From a bacterium (lineage in GTDB: Bacteria > Bacteroidota > Bacteroidia > CAILMK01 > JACPUW01), in contig WGNN01000033.1 of the NCBI GenBank assembly GCA_016124515.1, forward strand, positions 1 through 45,295: a stretch of DNA of 45,295 bases. Direction: 5' to 3'. The position numbers and the translations under genes were made by a program. Of this stretch, positions 25,432-33,787 are shown one piece after another (positions within the stretch are counted from its first letter, which is position 1; every line of letters starts with the position of its first letter). The notes under the pieces were generated by a model. It had not been told where the DNA came from, made no database searches, and was given only the letters and a program-made list of their open reading frames with translations.

Positions 25432-26010
25432 TCAAATCTCTCTCGGATCTTTGTTGTTGAATTGATTCATAGCATTGGCCAAGCCTTCAAGTACAAAGGA
25501 AGCCGTGGCACGGGCCGCAAAGTCAATGCAAATCTGTAAGTCCACCAGCTCTTTTTCATTCCACTCACCCAGCACATAGTCTATTTGTCGGCCTTTTGAA
25601 AATTCATTTCCAATGCCAAACCTCAGGCGGGCATATTGCGTGGTTTGCAGCAGTTCCTGAATGTTTTTCAAGCCGTTGTGCCCACCATCAGAGCCTTTGC
25701 CCTTTAGCCTGATGATGCCTTCATTTAGCGCCAAATCGTCGGTTATCACCAACAATTGTTCTACGGGAATTTGCTCTTGTTGCAGCCAATATTTTACCGC
25801 TTTGCCACTCAGGTTCATAAAGGTATTGGGTTTTAGCAATACCACTTGTTTGTTTTTGAGCCTGAACCGGCTAACAGCGCCGTAGCGTTCATCGGCAAAT
25901 ACCTGTTGGTGTTCTTTGGCAAGGTGGTCTAAAACCATGAACCCGACGTTGTGTCGGGTTCGTGTGTATTGTGGACCAATATTGCCTAAACCGGCAATAA
26001 GGAATTTCAT
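25432..26010 (-). CDS. pth: Peptidyl-tRNA hydrolase
   Basis: A 192-residue enzyme that frees tRNA from peptidyl-tRNA dropped by ribosomes. It has the N-terminal LIAGLGNIGPQYTRTRHNVGF with catalytic His20, PNTFMNLSGKAV (Asn contact with tRNA/peptide), DDLALNEGIIRLKGKGSDGGHNGLK and RLRFGIG. Length is typical. It follows rplY by 6 bp, a common pairing in bacteria. Its last codons run into the low-complexity tract downstream, so the C-terminal tail is probably shaped by that repeat. Confidence 0.96.
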   Translation of the reverse strand: MKFLIAGLGNIGPQYTRTRHNVGFMVLDHLAKEHQQVFADERYGAVSRFRLKNKQVVLLKPNTFMNLSGKAVKYWLQQEQIPVEQLLVITDDLALNEGIIRLKGKGSDGGHNGLKNIQELLQTTQYARLRFGIGNEFSKGRQIDYVLGEWNEKELVDLQICIDFAARATASFVLEGLANAMNQFNNKDPREI

Positions 26011-26016
26011 GCGGTA

Positions 26017-26583
26017 TTATTGTGCCTTTTGGCTCTTGAGTGCTCTTGGTATTTCTACAGTAGCAATAGGCAGGTTGGGCGAGTTCAGGATTTCAATTCC
26101 GTCAACAGCTACGTTTTTCACACGTACGCTTTTGCCCAATGAAAGGCCCGAAATGTTTACGGGAATTCTTTCAGGAAGCTGCGACAAGTTGCCTTTCACT
26201 TTGAGTTTGCGAATTTTGGTAACCAGTTTACCACCGGCAAGTACGCCAGGCGATACGCCGGTAACTTCAATAGGAAGCTCGCATGTTACAGGTTGCTCTT
26301 CAGATACTTCAAGAAAATCCACGTGCTGTACTTCGTCTGACAGGGGATTGAATTGAACTTCCTTTATAATGGTCTTATAAACGCTTCCATCCACTTCAAT
26401 ATTTACCAAGTATGTGTCAGGGGTAAAAACGATTGGGTTGAAGTCGTTGATAAAGGAGCTGAAGTTAATGTTGCCTTCCTTACGTGTTATAATACAAGGA
26501 ATTACACCTTCCTTTCTCATTCTTCCAGAAGCGCCTTTTCCTAAATCTTCTCGCTTAACTCCAAATAATTTGGCTTCTTTCAT
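26017..26583 (-). CDS. rplY: 50S ribosomal protein L25 (Ctc form)
   Basis: A 188-residue long form of L25, which binds 5S rRNA. The N-terminal L25 domain (about 1-95) has LGKGASGRMRKEGVIPCIIT, and the C-terminal Ctc/TL5 beta domain (about 96-180) includes VTGVSPGVLAGGKLV and LPIATVEIP. The short E. coli form lacks the second domain. It lies between prs and pth on the minus strand, with 62 bp before it and 6 bp after it; prs-rplY-pth is a widespread gene order. The gap before it has no clear terminator. Confidence 0.95.
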   Translation of the reverse strand: MKEAKLFGVKREDLGKGASGRMRKEGVIPCIITRKEGNINFSSFINDFNPIVFTPDTYLVNIEVDGSVYKTIIKEVQFNPLSDEVQHVDFLEVSEEQPVTCELPIEVTGVSPGVLAGGKLVTKIRKLKVKGNLSQLPERIPVNISGLSLGKSVRVKNVAVDGIEILNSPNLPIATVEIPRALKSQKAQ

Positions 26584-26645
26584 CAGTGCTTTTTTAAAAA
26601 GAAGTGCAAAGATATACTTTTCTTTAATTCCGGATGTGTGAAAAT

Positions 26646-27596
26646 TTAATCTTCTTTTACATCGAACAAAGAACTTATAGAACTGTATTCGTAAACATTG
26701 TGAATGGCGCGCGCAAACAAATCTGCAACGCCCAATACATGTATCTTCGGATTCTTTTCTTTAAGGGGAATGGTATCGCAAACCACCAATTCTTCAAGTA
26801 CCGAATTGGCTATGCGTTCGTGGGCATTGCCCGATAGTACGGGGTGGGTACAAAATGCACGAACCGATTTGGCACCTTTTTCTATCATCATCTCGGCAGC
26901 CTTCACAATGGTTCCGCCGGTGTCTATCATGTCGTCCACTATTATTACATGTCGGTTTTCTACATCGCCTATCAAATGCATTTCTTCTACCTGATTGGCT
27001 CTTTTGCGGTGTTTGTCGCAAATAACCAAATCGGCCTGCAGCGGGTTGGCAAAGTAGCGGGCTCTTTTTGAACCACCCATGTCGGGTGCACCAATCACGG
27101 GGTTTTCCAAATTGAGCGAACGTATATAAGGTATAAAAATGGTGGACGAATCGAGGTGGTCAACAGGAATATCGAAGAACCCCTGAATCTGTGGGGCGTG
27201 CAAATCCATGGTCATCACACGGCTTACTCCGGCGGCGTGCAGCAGGTTGGCTATCAATTTGGCTGAAATAGGAACGCGTGGTTTGTCTTTGCGGTCTTGG
27301 CGTGCGTAGCCAAAGTAGGGGATTACCGCAGTAATGTAATGCGCCGAAGCTCTTTTGGCAGCATCAATAAGCAGGAGGAGTTCAAGCAGGTTGTCGGCAG
27401 GTGGCACCAATGATTGGATGAAAAATACATCACATCCGCGCACTGTTTCCTGAATTTCAGGTTGAAACTCGCCATCACTGAACTGGTTAACAACTGTTTC
27501 GCCCAAGTCTATTCCATACTTGCCGGCTATTTGTTCGGCCAAATACTTGCTGCTCCCACCTGAAAAAATTTTGATGGGATTGAATCTTGACGGCAT
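26646..27596 (-). CDS. prs: Ribose-phosphate pyrophosphokinase (PRPP synthase)
   Basis: A 316-residue enzyme making PRPP from ribose 5-phosphate and ATP for purine, pyrimidine, His, Trp and NAD synthesis. It has FSDGEFQPEI, YARQDRK (catalytic flexible loop), the MDLHAPQIQGFFDIPVDHL signature, and the PRPP/phosphate-binding VIIVDDMIDTGGT. Length matches class I enzymes. It starts 39 bp after the 3' end of tRNA-Gln, so it is probably made from the promoter at 27718-27750 after tRNA processing. Confidence 0.97.
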   Translation of the reverse strand: MPSRFNPIKIFSGGSSKYLAEQIAGKYGIDLGETVVNQFSDGEFQPEIQETVRGCDVFFIQSLVPPADNLLELLLLIDAAKRASAHYITAVIPYFGYARQDRKDKPRVPISAKLIANLLHAAGVSRVMTMDLHAPQIQGFFDIPVDHLDSSTIFIPYIRSLNLENPVIGAPDMGGSKRARYFANPLQADLVICDKHRKRANQVEEMHLIGDVENRHVIIVDDMIDTGGTIVKAAEMMIEKGAKSVRAFCTHPVLSGNAHERIANSVLEELVVCDTIPLKEKNPKIHVLGVADLFARAIHNVYEYSSISSLFDVKED

Positions 27597-27635
27597 AAAA
27601 ATTCCTGCTTTTTAAGTTGTAAGATGGGATTGGAG

Positions 27636-27708
27636 TTGGCCCACTAGGGCTCGAACCTAGACTCTTCTGAACCAAAATCAGACGTGTTGCCAGTTACACC
27701 ATGGGCCA
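27636..27708 (-). tRNA. tRNA-Gln (anticodon TTG)
   Basis: Minus strand: acceptor TGGCCCA pairs with TGGGCCA. The anticodon arm is TCTGA-TTTTGGT-TCAGA, anticodon TTG. The T arm is CTAGG-TTCGAGC-CCTAG. The discriminator is A and CCA is not encoded, unlike the tRNA-Arg in this window. It lies just upstream of prs on the same strand. Confidence 0.95.
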
Positions 27709-27717
27709 ATCGCGGTG

Positions 27718-27750
27718 CAAATGTAAATGGTGTTTCCAATTATTTCCAAA
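27718..27750 (-). promoter_or_regulatory. Promoter of tRNA-Gln-prs-rplY-pth
   Basis: Minus strand: TTTG, 21 nt, TACATTTG (exact -7 match), ending 9 nt before the mature tRNA 5' end. Confidence 0.72.
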
Positions 27751-27861
27751 CTGTTAATTAAAAAAACTTGAAATTAGCTGTAAATGCCTTTAAACAAAGG
27801 AGAACCGTTTTTTGCGGGGAAAAGCCCAAATTTGCAGCCACTTTTAAAACACCTTTGTCTG

Positions 27862-28431
27862 ATGAGAATGCTCGTTGCTGCTGTAGTTTTTGTATCAAGT
27901 ATTGCGGCTATGTATGGCTGTGGCGCAAGCGGCAATACCAATGACTATGCCAAAAAATTGGACACCATAGCCATTATGCTCAGACATGCCAACGAAAATA
28001 TGGCGCTTGACAAAGACACCATTCAAAAACGCATAGACACCATGCGTGCCAAGTTGTATGTGATCGATTCCGTTTTTCCGGCTCTTTCGGCACGCGGCGA
28101 CCAAGTGGCGCTGGCCTATAACGTGTACCGAAGTGCACTCAATGTATTTATAGAATATGTGAATGCCTATGATGCGCTGGTATTTGAAAACCAGGAATTG
28201 CAAAAGGAATTGAACGAACTGCGCGAAACACTGCGCACCAAAAGCGGCGAAGAACTGGAAGAAGCACAGACCCGAATTGCCGATTTCAGAAAACGCAGCT
28301 ATGCCAACTATATGGCCACCAAAGTGCTCATTAGAAAGTATATAGACATCATAAGGCCCTATTACCGAAAGAAAAAGATTATTGACCACATGTTTTTGAA
28401 GCTGGTGGAAAACAATTTAGTAGGCGAATAA
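27862..28431 (+). CDS. Lipoprotein with coiled coil, unknown
   Basis: A 189-residue lipoprotein. The signal MRMLVAAVVFVSSIAAMYGC ends at a lipobox. The rest is almost wholly helical, with a long charged coiled coil (about residues 100-150, around NQELQKELNELRETLRTKSG and EELEEAQTRIADFRKR) and a basic tail. No family was recognised. The ATG at 27862 is preferred to 27784 because it starts the lipoprotein signal, and the -7-like box CACCTTTG ends 4 nt before it. It lies 55 bp before frr, and a functional link is not evident. Confidence 0.75.
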   Translation: MRMLVAAVVFVSSIAAMYGCGASGNTNDYAKKLDTIAIMLRHANENMALDKDTIQKRIDTMRAKLYVIDSVFPALSARGDQVALAYNVYRSALNVFIEYVNAYDALVFENQELQKELNELRETLRTKSGEELEEAQTRIADFRKRSYANYMATKVLIRKYIDIIRPYYRKKKIIDHMFLKLVENNLVGE

Positions 28432-28486
28432 AGGCCTTGTTTCACTTGGCTTATTTTTGCCGCCACTTATTTTAAATATGTAAACG

Positions 28487-29050
28487 ATGGAAGAAGAGGT
28501 AGAATTACTTGAAATGGAAGCCCGTGAGCAAATGCAAAATGCTATTGATCACTTCAAATCCGGATTGCAAAAAATTCGTGCAGGAAAAGCAAACCCCGAT
28601 ATGTTGACCGGTGTAATGGTAGAAGCCTATGGCACCACCACAGCACTCAATGCGGTTGCCACGGTAAATGCACCTGATGCCCGCACCATTTCTATTCAAC
28701 CTTTCGATCGCGGCGTAATGGGCAATATTGAACGCGCCATTATCAACAGCAACCTGGGGTTCAATCCTATGAACGATGGTACCGTTATCCGCATTTCCAT
28801 TCCGCCACTTACCGAAGAGCGCAGACAACAATTGGTGAAAATGGCAAAATCAGAAATGGAAATTGCCAAGGTATCTATTAGAAATGCCCGCAAGGAAGCC
28901 AACGAAGGCGTGAAAAAACTGGTGAAAGACGGCCTGAGCGAAGACATTGGAAAAGATGTGGAAGCTGAAATACAGAATTTCACCAACGAGTTTACCAAAA
29001 GAATTGAAGAGCTCTTTGATCAAAAAGAGAAGGATATAATGACCATTTAA
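28487..29050 (+). CDS. frr: Ribosome recycling factor
   Basis: A 187-residue factor that splits post-termination ribosomes together with EF-G. It has the helical-bundle start (AREQMQNAIDHFKSGLQKIRAGKANPDML), the hinge and domain II (VEAYGTTTALNAVATVNAPDARTISIQPFDRG) and the C-terminal helix (LTEERRQQLVKMAKSEME, VSIRNARKEANEGVKKL). Length and motifs are normal. It is the first of a tight run of plus-strand genes: the transketolase N subunit begins 11 bp after its stop. A TATTTTTG box lies about 28 nt upstream. Confidence 0.97.
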   Translation: MEEEVELLEMEAREQMQNAIDHFKSGLQKIRAGKANPDMLTGVMVEAYGTTTALNAVATVNAPDARTISIQPFDRGVMGNIERAIINSNLGFNPMNDGTVIRISIPPLTEERRQQLVKMAKSEMEIAKVSIRNARKEANEGVKKLVKDGLSEDIGKDVEAEIQNFTNEFTKRIEELFDQKEKDIMTI

Positions 29051-29061
29051 TAGCCAAAATA

Positions 29062-29904
29062 TTGAACTACACCGAACTTGAAAAACTCTGCCATCAGGTA
29101 AGAAGAGACATACTAAGAATGACCCACCGGGTAAATTCAGGTCATCCGGGTGGCTCTATGGGCTGTACCGAGTACATGGTTTCGCTTTATTTTAAGCACA
29201 TGAAACACCAAACGGCCTTTTCAATGGATGGCAAAAACGAAGACATCTTCTTCTTGTCCAATGGCCATATTTCGCCGGTATTTTACAGTGTTTTGGCACG
29301 CAGCGGCTACTTTCCGGTTGATGAGCTCAATACCTTCAGAAAACTGAATTCCCGCCTGCAAGGTCACCCCGCCACACACGAGCATTTGCCGGGTGTGCGC
29401 ATGGCTTCGGGTTCGCTGGGGCAGGGCCTTAGTGTAGCATGCGGTGCTGCTTTGGCCAAAAAACTAAACCACGACCCGCAAACGGTATTTACCCTGCATG
29501 GCGACGGCGAGCTGCAGGAAGGCCAAAACTGGGAGGCATTTATGTTTGCCGCCCACCAAAAAATAGACAACCTCATAGCAGCTATCGATTTCAACAACAA
29601 GCAAATTGATGGCAATGTGTCCGATGTAATGTCGTTGGGCAACCTGCAAGCCAAAATAGAAGCCTTTGGTTGGGAAACCACCGTGGTGGAAGATGGTAAT
29701 TCGCTGGGCGAAATTGATGGGGCACTCAACTATGCCAAAAGCCGCTTGGGCAATGGCAAACCCATAGCCCTTATTTTGAAAACCAAAATGGGTTATGGTG
29801 TTGATTTTATGGAAGACGACCACAACTGGCACGGCAAAGCACCCAACGATGAGCAACTTGCACGTGCGCTTTCGCAAATACCGGAAACCCTGGGCGACTA
29901 TTAA
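29062..29904 (+). CDS. Transketolase, N-terminal subunit
   Basis: A 280-residue subunit carrying the pyrophosphate-binding half of a thiamine diphosphate transketolase (pentose phosphate pathway, C2-unit transfer). It has VNSGHPGGSMG (26-34), LSNGHISPVFY, ASGSLGQGLSVACG and the ThDP motif GDGELQEGQNWEA (147-159) to DFNNKQIDG (177-185). The start is TTG, because no in-frame ATG lies at the conserved N-terminus. The other half is encoded at 31292, beyond an unrelated vWA gene. This is a natural two-subunit form, not a frameshift. Confidence 0.94.
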   Translation: MNYTELEKLCHQVRRDILRMTHRVNSGHPGGSMGCTEYMVSLYFKHMKHQTAFSMDGKNEDIFFLSNGHISPVFYSVLARSGYFPVDELNTFRKLNSRLQGHPATHEHLPGVRMASGSLGQGLSVACGAALAKKLNHDPQTVFTLHGDGELQEGQNWEAFMFAAHQKIDNLIAAIDFNNKQIDGNVSDVMSLGNLQAKIEAFGWETTVVEDGNSLGEIDGALNYAKSRLGNGKPIALILKTKMGYGVDFMEDDHNWHGKAPNDEQLARALSQIPETLGDY

Positions 29905-29922
29905 TTACGATAAAAGCTGACC

Positions 29923-31284
29923 GTGAAGCTCTTTGTTAAAATATGGATGGTATTGTTGCTGGGTCTTGCATTGAAACCGCAGGCAAAAGCGCAAGCTGCT
30001 CCTTCAAAGTATCAGATACTTTTTGTGTTTGATGCTTCGGGCTCCATGTTTGGCAAATGGCAGGGCAAGCTCAAAATAGAATCGGCTAAAAAAGTTCTCA
30101 GCAATTTGGTTGACAGCCTCGATCAGTTGCCCAACGTGAGCCTTGCGCTGCGTGTGTACGGCCACCAATACCCCCGTGATTGTAAAGACACCAAACTTGA
30201 AGTGCCCTTCAGGTCATCAAATGCCGGCACCATCAAAAGCGTGCTCATGGGCATTAAACCCAAGGGAATAACGCCCATTGCTTACAGCTTGGAGCAAGCC
30301 GCTTACGACTTTCCTAAAAACGACGATGCCAAAAACATCATCATCCTCATCACCGATGGCATAGAAGAATGTGGCGGCGATCCATGTGCGGTGTCGCGCG
30401 CATTGCAAGAAAACCACGTGGTGTTGAAACCTTTCGTTATCGGTCTCGGAATAGACGCCTCCCTCACGAGCAAATTCGATTGTTTGGGCCGCTTTTTCAA
30501 TGCCGACAATGAAGAAAGTCTCAAAAACATCATGAAAGTGGTGGTTTCAAATGTGCTTGATAATACCACTGTTCAGGTAAACCTGCTCGACCACAACGGC
30601 AATGCCACCGAAACTGATGTCACCATGTCGTTTGCCGATTTCTATACCGGAATGGTTTGGTACAACCTGGAACATACCTTGAGTGAAGACAAAAGCCCCG
30701 ATCGGTTTATCATCGATGCCTCGCCTATTTACTCATTAAAAGTGCATACCATTCCGCCCATTGTCAAAAACAACATTGAGCTGAAACCCGGGCAAAACAA
30801 TGTGATCAACATCAAAGCGCCACAGGGTTATCTTTTTCTCAAAATGGATGGAAGCATGTATTACAAAGACCTGAAATGTGTGGTGAGCGACCATAAAACG
30901 GGCAAAATTGTGAACGTGCAAGACATTAACAGCAAGGTAAAATACCTGGAAGGAAACTACGACCTTGAAGTACTCACGCTTCCGCGAACGCGCATTGAAA
31001 ACGTGCAAATAAGTTCAAAAGCTACCGAAACAGTGGTGGTTGAAGCACCCGGACAGTTGGTTGCCGACTACAATGGCGGCTACGTAGGTGGAATCTATGA
31101 AATAAAAAATGGAAAACTTGAGCTGGTAGTAAATATAACCGACGACAAAAGAAGAGATTTTTATTACCTGCAACCCGGGCAATACCGCTACGTGGTAAGG
31201 CCCAGCCGACTCACAAAAACACTCTACACCAAAACCAAGGATTTTACCATAAAAAGTAATGGTGTAGTTAAAATAACAATCTAA
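29923..31284 (+). CDS. Secreted von Willebrand factor type A domain protein
   Basis: A 453-residue protein with a GTG start and a signal peptide (MVLLLGLALKPQAKAQ). The vWA domain (about 30-210) has the MIDAS motif DASGS at 37-41, a Thr in PKGITPIAYS and the Asp in ITDGIEECGGD, so it should bind a divalent metal and a partner protein. The remaining about 240 residues form beta-rich repeats (NVINIKAPQGYLFLKMDGS, YLEGNYDLEVLTLPRTR, YLQPGQYRYVVRPSR) that look like PEGA or carboxypeptidase-regulatory-like modules. It lies between the two transketolase genes with gaps of 18 and 7 bp. The reason for that position is unknown. Confidence 0.88.
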   Translation: MKLFVKIWMVLLLGLALKPQAKAQAAPSKYQILFVFDASGSMFGKWQGKLKIESAKKVLSNLVDSLDQLPNVSLALRVYGHQYPRDCKDTKLEVPFRSSNAGTIKSVLMGIKPKGITPIAYSLEQAAYDFPKNDDAKNIIILITDGIEECGGDPCAVSRALQENHVVLKPFVIGLGIDASLTSKFDCLGRFFNADNEESLKNIMKVVVSNVLDNTTVQVNLLDHNGNATETDVTMSFADFYTGMVWYNLEHTLSEDKSPDRFIIDASPIYSLKVHTIPPIVKNNIELKPGQNNVINIKAPQGYLFLKMDGSMYYKDLKCVVSDHKTGKIVNVQDINSKVKYLEGNYDLEVLTLPRTRIENVQISSKATETVVVEAPGQLVADYNGGYVGGIYEIKNGKLELVVNITDDKRRDFYYLQPGQYRYVVRPSRLTKTLYTKTKDFTIKSNGVVKITI

Positions 31285-31291
31285 AGAACCC

Positions 31292-32251
31292 ATGCAAAAA
31301 TTTGATTTCAGCCAGAAGAAAGCCACAAGAGATGGTTTTGGTCAAGGACTTTTAGAAGCCGGAAAAAACAACGACAAAGTGGTGGCGCTCTGTGCCGACC
31401 TGATAGGTTCTTTAAAAATGGATGCCTTTATCAAGGAGTTTCCTGAACGATTTTTTCAATGCGGCGTGGCTGAAGCCAACATGATAGGTACCGCTGCCGG
31501 ACTCACCATTGGGGGCTACATTCCATACACCGGCACTTTTGCCAATTTCTCTACCGGACGCGTGTTTGACCAAATACGCCAATCAATAGCCTATGCCGGC
31601 AAAAATGTGAAAATATGCGCTTCACACGCCGGACTCACCTTGGGCGAAGACGGTGCCACACACCAAATACTGGAAGATATCGCCATGATGAAAGCCCTGC
31701 CCAACATGACCGTTATCAACCCATGCGACTTCAACCAAACCCGCTTGGCCACTATGGCTATTGCCGATTATCCATCGCCGGTTTACCTTAGGTTTGGCCG
31801 ACCTTCAGTACCCAATTTTACCTCAGCAACCGACGAGTTTGTAATTGGAAAGGCGTTGCAACTAACTGTAGGAACCGATGTTTCCATTATTGCCACCGGA
31901 CATTTGGTAGCCAAAGCCATTGAGGCAGCCTACGTGCTTGAAGAAAAAGGCATCAGTGCCGAAATAATAAATATTCACACCATTAAACCTTTGGACACCG
32001 AGGCGGTCTTAGCATCAGTACGTAAAACAAAATGCGTGGTTACTGCCGAAGAACATCAGAAAAACGGAGGTTTAGGTGAAAGTATATCAGCTGTGTTGGC
32101 ACAATACCATCCGGCACCGCAAGAGTTTGTTGCTGTAAACGACACCTTTGGCGAAAGCGGAACACCCGACGAACTCATGAAAAAATACCACCTGGATACA
32201 CCCGATATAGTTGATGCAGCTCTAAAAGCCGTGGCCCGCAAGAAGGCCTGA
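31292..32251 (+). CDS. Transketolase, C-terminal subunit
   Basis: A 319-residue subunit with the pyrimidine-binding and C-terminal domains of transketolase. It has the conserved Glu region GVAEANMIGTAAGLTIGG, YTGTFANFSTGRVFDQIRQS, SHAGLTLGEDGATHQILEDIA and the C-terminal domain (DVSIIATGHLVAKAIEAA, VVTAEEHQKNGGLG). It pairs with the product at 29062 to form the full enzyme. Just 2 bp separate its stop from the ECF sigma gene, so the whole frr-to-Spy run may be one mRNA. Confidence 0.94.
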   Translation: MQKFDFSQKKATRDGFGQGLLEAGKNNDKVVALCADLIGSLKMDAFIKEFPERFFQCGVAEANMIGTAAGLTIGGYIPYTGTFANFSTGRVFDQIRQSIAYAGKNVKICASHAGLTLGEDGATHQILEDIAMMKALPNMTVINPCDFNQTRLATMAIADYPSPVYLRFGRPSVPNFTSATDEFVIGKALQLTVGTDVSIIATGHLVAKAIEAAYVLEEKGISAEIINIHTIKPLDTEAVLASVRKTKCVVTAEEHQKNGGLGESISAVLAQYHPAPQEFVAVNDTFGESGTPDELMKKYHLDTPDIVDAALKAVARKKA

Positions 32252-32253
32252 GC

Positions 32254-32808
32254 ATGCATGGCAATGAACTAGATCACAAAATACTCACTTTATTCAGTCG
32301 CGAAAGCAGCAAGCACCAAGCTTTCGATTTGCTCTATGAGCACTACGCCCGGCGACTCTATGCCCACATCCGCAGGTATGTAAACCACCACCACGATGCC
32401 GATGATATTCTGCAAAACGTGATGGTGAAAGTCTGGCGTGGACTCCACAATTTCAGGGGCGATGCGCAATTGGCCACCTGGCTCTACCGAATTGCAAGCA
32501 ATGAATCCATTTCATTTATTAATAGCCGCAAAAAACAGGCTATGCAATCGCTCAATGAACATGAAGAAGCCACCGAAAACCAACTGGCGGCAGCGTATAA
32601 CTTGGACGGCGAAAAACTGATGGCACAACTCATGGAAGCCATAGCGCAACTCCCCGAAAAACAACGTCAGGTTTTTGAAATGCGCTATTTTATGGAACTC
32701 AGCTACCAGCAAATCGCCGATTTACTACAGACTTCGGTGGGGGCTTTGAAGGCATCGTACCACCACGCCGCCAAAAAAATTCAGGAATATTTTGCCAACC
32801 ACGATTAA
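32254..32808 (+). CDS. ECF-type RNA polymerase sigma factor
   Basis: A 184-residue sigma-70 family factor. Region 2 is about residues 25-90 (LYEHYARRLYAHIRRYVN, DADDILQNVMVKVWRGLHNFRG and LATWLYRIASNESI), and region 4 about 125-180 (LPEKQRQVFEMRYFMELSYQQIADLLQTSVGALKASYHHA). There is no region 3, as expected for ECF factors. The next two genes encode a small membrane protein and a Spy-like periplasmic protein, a frequent Bacteroidota trio. The anti-sigma role of the neighbour is inferred from that context. Confidence 0.95.
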   Translation: MHGNELDHKILTLFSRESSKHQAFDLLYEHYARRLYAHIRRYVNHHHDADDILQNVMVKVWRGLHNFRGDAQLATWLYRIASNESISFINSRKKQAMQSLNEHEEATENQLAAAYNLDGEKLMAQLMEAIAQLPEKQRQVFEMRYFMELSYQQIADLLQTSVGALKASYHHAAKKIQEYFANHD

Positions 32809-32843
32809 ACCACCTACCATAAGTGCGGTCAAAAAGAGCAACA

Positions 32844-33266
32844 ATGGACAACAAACAGCATATAGCCGATGAGTTGAAAGAACTTTCCCCTTTGCTTTCT
32901 CAAATGAAAAGCAGGGAAGGTGTGGGTTTTAACGACTTGCCCACAGGCTATTTTGAACGTACCAAAAGTGAATTGAAAAACGAATTGCTTAGCGGCCAAA
33001 ACCGCAAACCCTACCAAAAGTGGGGCTATTTGTTTGCTGCCATAGCCGCCGCCCTTGCATTGGTTTGGCTAGTTAAGAGCCAACAAAAAGACCAACTCAG
33101 CTACCCGCCAATGGCAGGCCTTACCGAAAATGAAGCCTTGGTAATTGATGAAATGGACAGCTACGACATGGAATTTTTACTTACCGAACAAGAATATATC
33201 GCCCCCGCCGAAGCCGAAGAGTTGCTTTTGCAGGAAAACCATTTGGAAGACCTTTTAAATTTATAA
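32844..33266 (+). CDS. Small membrane protein, likely anti-sigma factor
   Basis: A 140-residue protein with an N-terminal cytoplasmic part of about 55 residues (HIADELKELSPLLSQMKS, FNDLPTGYFERTKSEL), one membrane helix (about 60-78, GYLFAAIAAALALVWLVK) and an acidic external tail ending LLLQENHLEDLLNL. The PxGYFE-type motif before the helix is common in such small proteins that follow ECF sigma genes. The ATG at 32844 is preferred to 32823, which lies in the intergenic leader. Anti-sigma activity is inferred from layout and position only. The next gene starts 1 bp later. Confidence 0.78.
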   Translation: MDNKQHIADELKELSPLLSQMKSREGVGFNDLPTGYFERTKSELKNELLSGQNRKPYQKWGYLFAAIAAALALVWLVKSQQKDQLSYPPMAGLTENEALVIDEMDSYDMEFLLTEQEYIAPAEAEELLLQENHLEDLLNL

Positions 33267-33267
33267 T

Positions 33268-33714
33268 ATGAAAACACCCATTTTTCTGGTACTCACTTTT
33301 TTCTCGTGTATGGCAGCCATCGCACAACCGCCCATGGAAGCCAACAAAGAAGCTGCACGAAGCCTTAAAGTAGGCATTTACACCAATGTACTGAACCTGA
33401 CACCTGCCGAGGCGGAGAAATTCTGGCCGCTTTTCAATGAGTTTGAATCTAAGATGGACAAAATAAAAAACCGCGAATTTGAGATAAGAAGCAAGATTGA
33501 AGGTGCATTTGCCACCATAAGCGATGAGGAACTTGAAAAACTTATTGACGAAATGATGGACTTGCAAAAGCAGGAAACCGACTTGCTGGTAAGCTATTAT
33601 GAGAAATACAAAAAGGTGTTGCCCATAAAGAAAGTAGCCCTTATCCACCGTGCCGAAATGATGTACAAACGCGCCTTGCTCGAAAAAATGCGCGGATGTG
33701 GACTTGGAAGATGA
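33268..33714 (+). CDS. Spy/CpxP-like periplasmic protein
   Basis: A 148-residue protein with a cleavable signal (FFSCMAAIAQ) and an all-helical charged body: VLNLTPAEAEKFWPLFNEFESKMDKI, then SDEELEKLIDEMMDLQKQETDLLVSYYEKYKKVLP in separate helices. The LTPAEAEKFWPL start and the LPIKKVALIHRAE end are typical of the small Bacteroidota proteins that follow ECF sigma factor genes and resemble Spy-type chaperones or sensors. It is the last gene before the terminator at 33744-33775. A role in envelope stress is a family-based inference. Confidence 0.85.
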   Translation: MKTPIFLVLTFFSCMAAIAQPPMEANKEAARSLKVGIYTNVLNLTPAEAEKFWPLFNEFESKMDKIKNREFEIRSKIEGAFATISDEELEKLIDEMMDLQKQETDLLVSYYEKYKKVLPIKKVALIHRAEMMYKRALLEKMRGCGLGR

Positions 33715-33743
33715 TTTAAATCCTATTTAAAATTGGTTTTTAC

Positions 33744-33775
33744 AGCCCTGAATGGTAAAATTTCAGGGCTTTTTT
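33744..33775 (+). terminator. Terminator of the frr-to-Spy run, just before the aminotransferase
   Basis: A 9-bp stem agccctgaa/ttcagggct (33744-33752 with 33762-33770) and a run of six T residues. Upstream is a promoter-like pair, TTG at 33704-33706, 21 nt, TAAAATTG at 33728-33735. If used, it would start a transcript directly before this hairpin. Confidence 0.85.
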
Positions 33776-33787
33776 ATGCCTAAAATT

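Noticed and set aside
25361..25436. Tandem short repeats resembling a CRISPR array
   Set aside because: Words of 8-9 nt repeat without unique spacers of 25-40 nt, and no cas genes are present.
29062..32251. Transketolase halves read as a broken gene
   Set aside because: Each half ends at a natural domain border with full motifs, and two-subunit transketolases are common, so this is not a pseudogene.
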